Positions 17,800 to 19,074 of a stretch of DNA of 19,074 nt are shown here, one piece after another (the first letter of the stretch is position 1; each line of letters starts with the position of its first letter). The DNA is from Chrysochromulina parva. Taxonomy: Eukaryota > Haptophyta > Prymnesiales > Chrysochromulinaceae. Both the position numbers and the translations under genes were made by a program. The stretch lies in NCBI GenBank assembly GCA_002887195.1, contig PJAB01000921.1, positions 1-19,074 of the forward strand. Direction: 5' to 3'. The notes beneath the pieces were generated by a model. The model was not told where the DNA came from, searched no databases, and saw only the letters and a program-made list of their open reading frames with translations.

Positions 17800-18528
17800 A
17801 TGTCGTCGGCGATGATGACACTTGTGATCGTCGCGTTGGTAAACTTCACACCGCAGAGCGGGCTGCAGAGCGGGCTGCAGAGCGGGCCGCAGAGCGGGCC
17901 GCAGATACTGCGACGGTCGACGGCCACACACGCGCGCGCCGCTGTGCAGCTCAAGAAGGAGGACACGCATGAGCCATCCATGTTGCTGGATGTCGGTGCG
18001 ATCGTCGAGTTCCATGATCCTCACAAGATGTCCAAGATGGCGCCGCTGCTCGGCATCGTCGAGGCTGCCGACACAAGGAAGGACAAGGTCACGCTCGTCG
18101 ACGCGAGCGGCACGCGCCACGCGGTGGAATCAAAGTTCATCCACATCTCGCTCGGTACGTATAAGGGTAAGCTCAAGGAGCCGTCGGATATCTTGAAGGA
18201 GTACACTGCGATAGCCGCGGCCAGTCCGGCCGAGCTCGTGCAGCCCGAGCTCCTCGAGATGGCGTGGGAGCTCTGCGCCGACGCAGACGAGCCCTCCGTG
18301 AGCGCCAAGTCCATCCTCGAGCAGGTCGATGGGTCTATGTACAAGACGCAGCTGGACGTGTACCGTGCGTACAAGCTGCTCACGTCCGATCTCGGCAAGG
18401 TGTTCTTCAAAACGCTGAGCAACGTCGATTACAAGGCCAAGACGCGCGCCTCCGTGCAGGCCTCCAAGGAGCACTGGTGCGAGAGCCACGCCCAGGAGTC
18501 AGATTTCTGCACGCTCGCATCCTCGTGA
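17800..18528 (+). CDS. RNase II N-terminal-region-like protein, probably plastid-targeted; possibly first exon only
   Basis: 242 residues from the ATG at 17800; in-frame starts at 17728 (GTG) and 17740 (ATG) are less likely, since the hydrophobic segment MMTLVIVALVNF begins at residue 5. That segment, four QSG-type repeats and a basic stretch (LRRSTATHARAA) suggest a signal plus plastid transit peptide (inference). Residues 63-118 (DVGAIVEFHD, then LGIVEAADTRKDKVTLVDASG) resemble the small beta-barrel, and 125-228 (SPAELVQPELLEMAWELC, YRAYKLLTSD) the winged-helix-like region, that precede the catalytic RNB domain in cyanobacterial and plastid RNase II-type exoribonucleases. The RNB domain itself, with its Asp cluster, is not in the window. 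The stop codon overlaps a good splice donor (tcGTGAGA at 18525), so the gene may continue in a later exon; otherwise it is a stand-alone RNA-binding or relic protein. Confidence 0.65.
   Translation: MSSAMMTLVIVALVNFTPQSGLQSGLQSGPQSGPQILRRSTATHARAAVQLKKEDTHEPSMLLDVGAIVEFHDPHKMSKMAPLLGIVEAADTRKDKVTLVDASGTRHAVESKFIHISLGTYKGKLKEPSDILKEYTAIAAASPAELVQPELLEMAWELCADADEPSVSAKSILEQVDGSMYKTQLDVYRAYKLLTSDLGKVFFKTLSNVDYKAKTRASVQASKEHWCESHAQESDFCTLASS
17854..17901 (+). repeat. 12-bp tandem repeat encoding (QSG-L/P)4
   Basis: Four in-frame copies of cagagcgggctg or cagagcgggccg lie in the N-terminal targeting region of the RNase II-like protein. The change from ctg to ccg in the last two copies turns Leu into Pro. 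Confidence 0.93.
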
Positions 18529-19074
18529 GAAAATTCAAATACGAACCACGGACTCCAGGAGCTAAGCACCCGAGCCGTTCGAAGCGTCCTCCCGCGCGCC
18601 CAGTTCTCACGAAGTTTGTATGACAAGGGAGGAGGCGCGAGCCAAAGCGCACAGAAGTACAGTGAAAAGTAACACAGAAGACAGAGCGCATCAAATCTTT
18701 AAACACTATGGATACGAGTGAAGCTGAGATCAGGTCGCGCACCCGAACCGTAAGGATGGAAGTGTGGGAATTTTAACTTTGTGACCGAAACAGCGCGAGT
18801 GCCTTTTTGCTGTGTAGCTCGAAGCACTCTGCGGTGTAGCTCGAAGCACCTGCTGTGCCGCTCGAAGCGGGCGGCTTCAGCGCGCCCTATGCCGTACATA
18901 CTCGTCGATCCTGATCGCCAGTAGCACGTGCTGGCCACCCATGGGCACAGTAAGCACCGCTCGACCTTTCTCCGTCGCCGCTGCTGCCCACCCACCTGCC
19001 AACGCCATCGCCACCTGACTCAGCTCCGCCAGTGAGCCCAACGTACAGCATGGACCTCTCTTCCCGGCTGCCGC
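18529..19074. other. Right-end region without a convincing gene
   Basis: The region is less GC-rich up to about 18790, consistent with 3' UTR or intron. I find no continuation of the RNase domain here. An ATG at 19050 opens a frame to the window end (MDLSSRLP), which could start the next gene but is too short to judge. Confidence 0.45.
18812..18871. repeat. About 22-bp direct repeat, three copies, the third diverged
   Basis: The sequence gtgtagctcgaagcac occurs at 18812-18827 and 18834-18849; a diverged copy, gtgccgctcgaagcgg, is at about 18855-18870. It lies in non-coding DNA. Confidence 0.85.

Noticed and set aside
18699..18995. A 98-codon minus-strand frame near the right end
   Set aside because: It has no recognisable domain, crosses the direct repeats, and has a composition like random GC-rich sequence.

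Overview
The window looks like nuclear DNA of a GC-rich, photosynthetic eukaryote with a plastid of secondary origin, most plausibly a haptophyte alga (inference). The evidence is: two GT-AG introns that restore conserved protein families; a cyclophilin with a signal-peptide-like start, a transit-like stretch and a twin-arginine lumen signal; a second protein with a signal-peptide-like start; many short tandem repeats inside genes and introns; and multidomain proteins of a kind common in protists (LRR-dioxygenase, ankyrin, animal/fungal-type polyketide synthase). A pelagophyte or another GC-rich alga is not excluded.

Layout, left to right. 1-2115 (+): the 3' part of an Ala/Glu/Arg-rich coiled-coil protein, cut by the window edge. 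2317-3128 (+): thylakoid-lumen cyclophilin with one 98-nt intron. 3166-4752 (+): a leucine-rich-repeat protein fused to a 2-oxoglutarate/Fe(II) oxygenase domain, starting only 37 nt after the cyclophilin stop. 4753-5506: no recognisable gene. 5507-15860 (-): the main feature, a 3351-residue iterative-type polyketide synthase in two exons, ordered KS-AT-DH-degenerate MT-KR structural half-ER-KR-ACP-thioester reductase-sulfotransferase-hydrophobic tail. 16220-17530 (-): an ankyrin-repeat protein. 17800-18528 (+): a protein resembling the N-terminal region of plastid/cyanobacterial RNase II-type exoribonucleases, without a visible catalytic domain. 18529-19074: no convincing gene.

The megasynthase is the item of interest. 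It carries everything for fully reducing, repeated chain extension on one carrier protein, as in animal fatty acid synthase or fungal highly reducing PKS. It has no thioesterase: a reductase domain should release the chain as aldehyde or alcohol, and a PAPS-dependent sulfotransferase follows on the same chain. The simplest reading is a one-protein synthase for a sulfated fatty alcohol or sulfated polyketide, possibly held at a membrane by its C-terminal hydrophobic segment. The neighbouring genes do not look like a biosynthetic cluster; the LRR-dioxygenase and the ankyrin protein have no demonstrable link to it.
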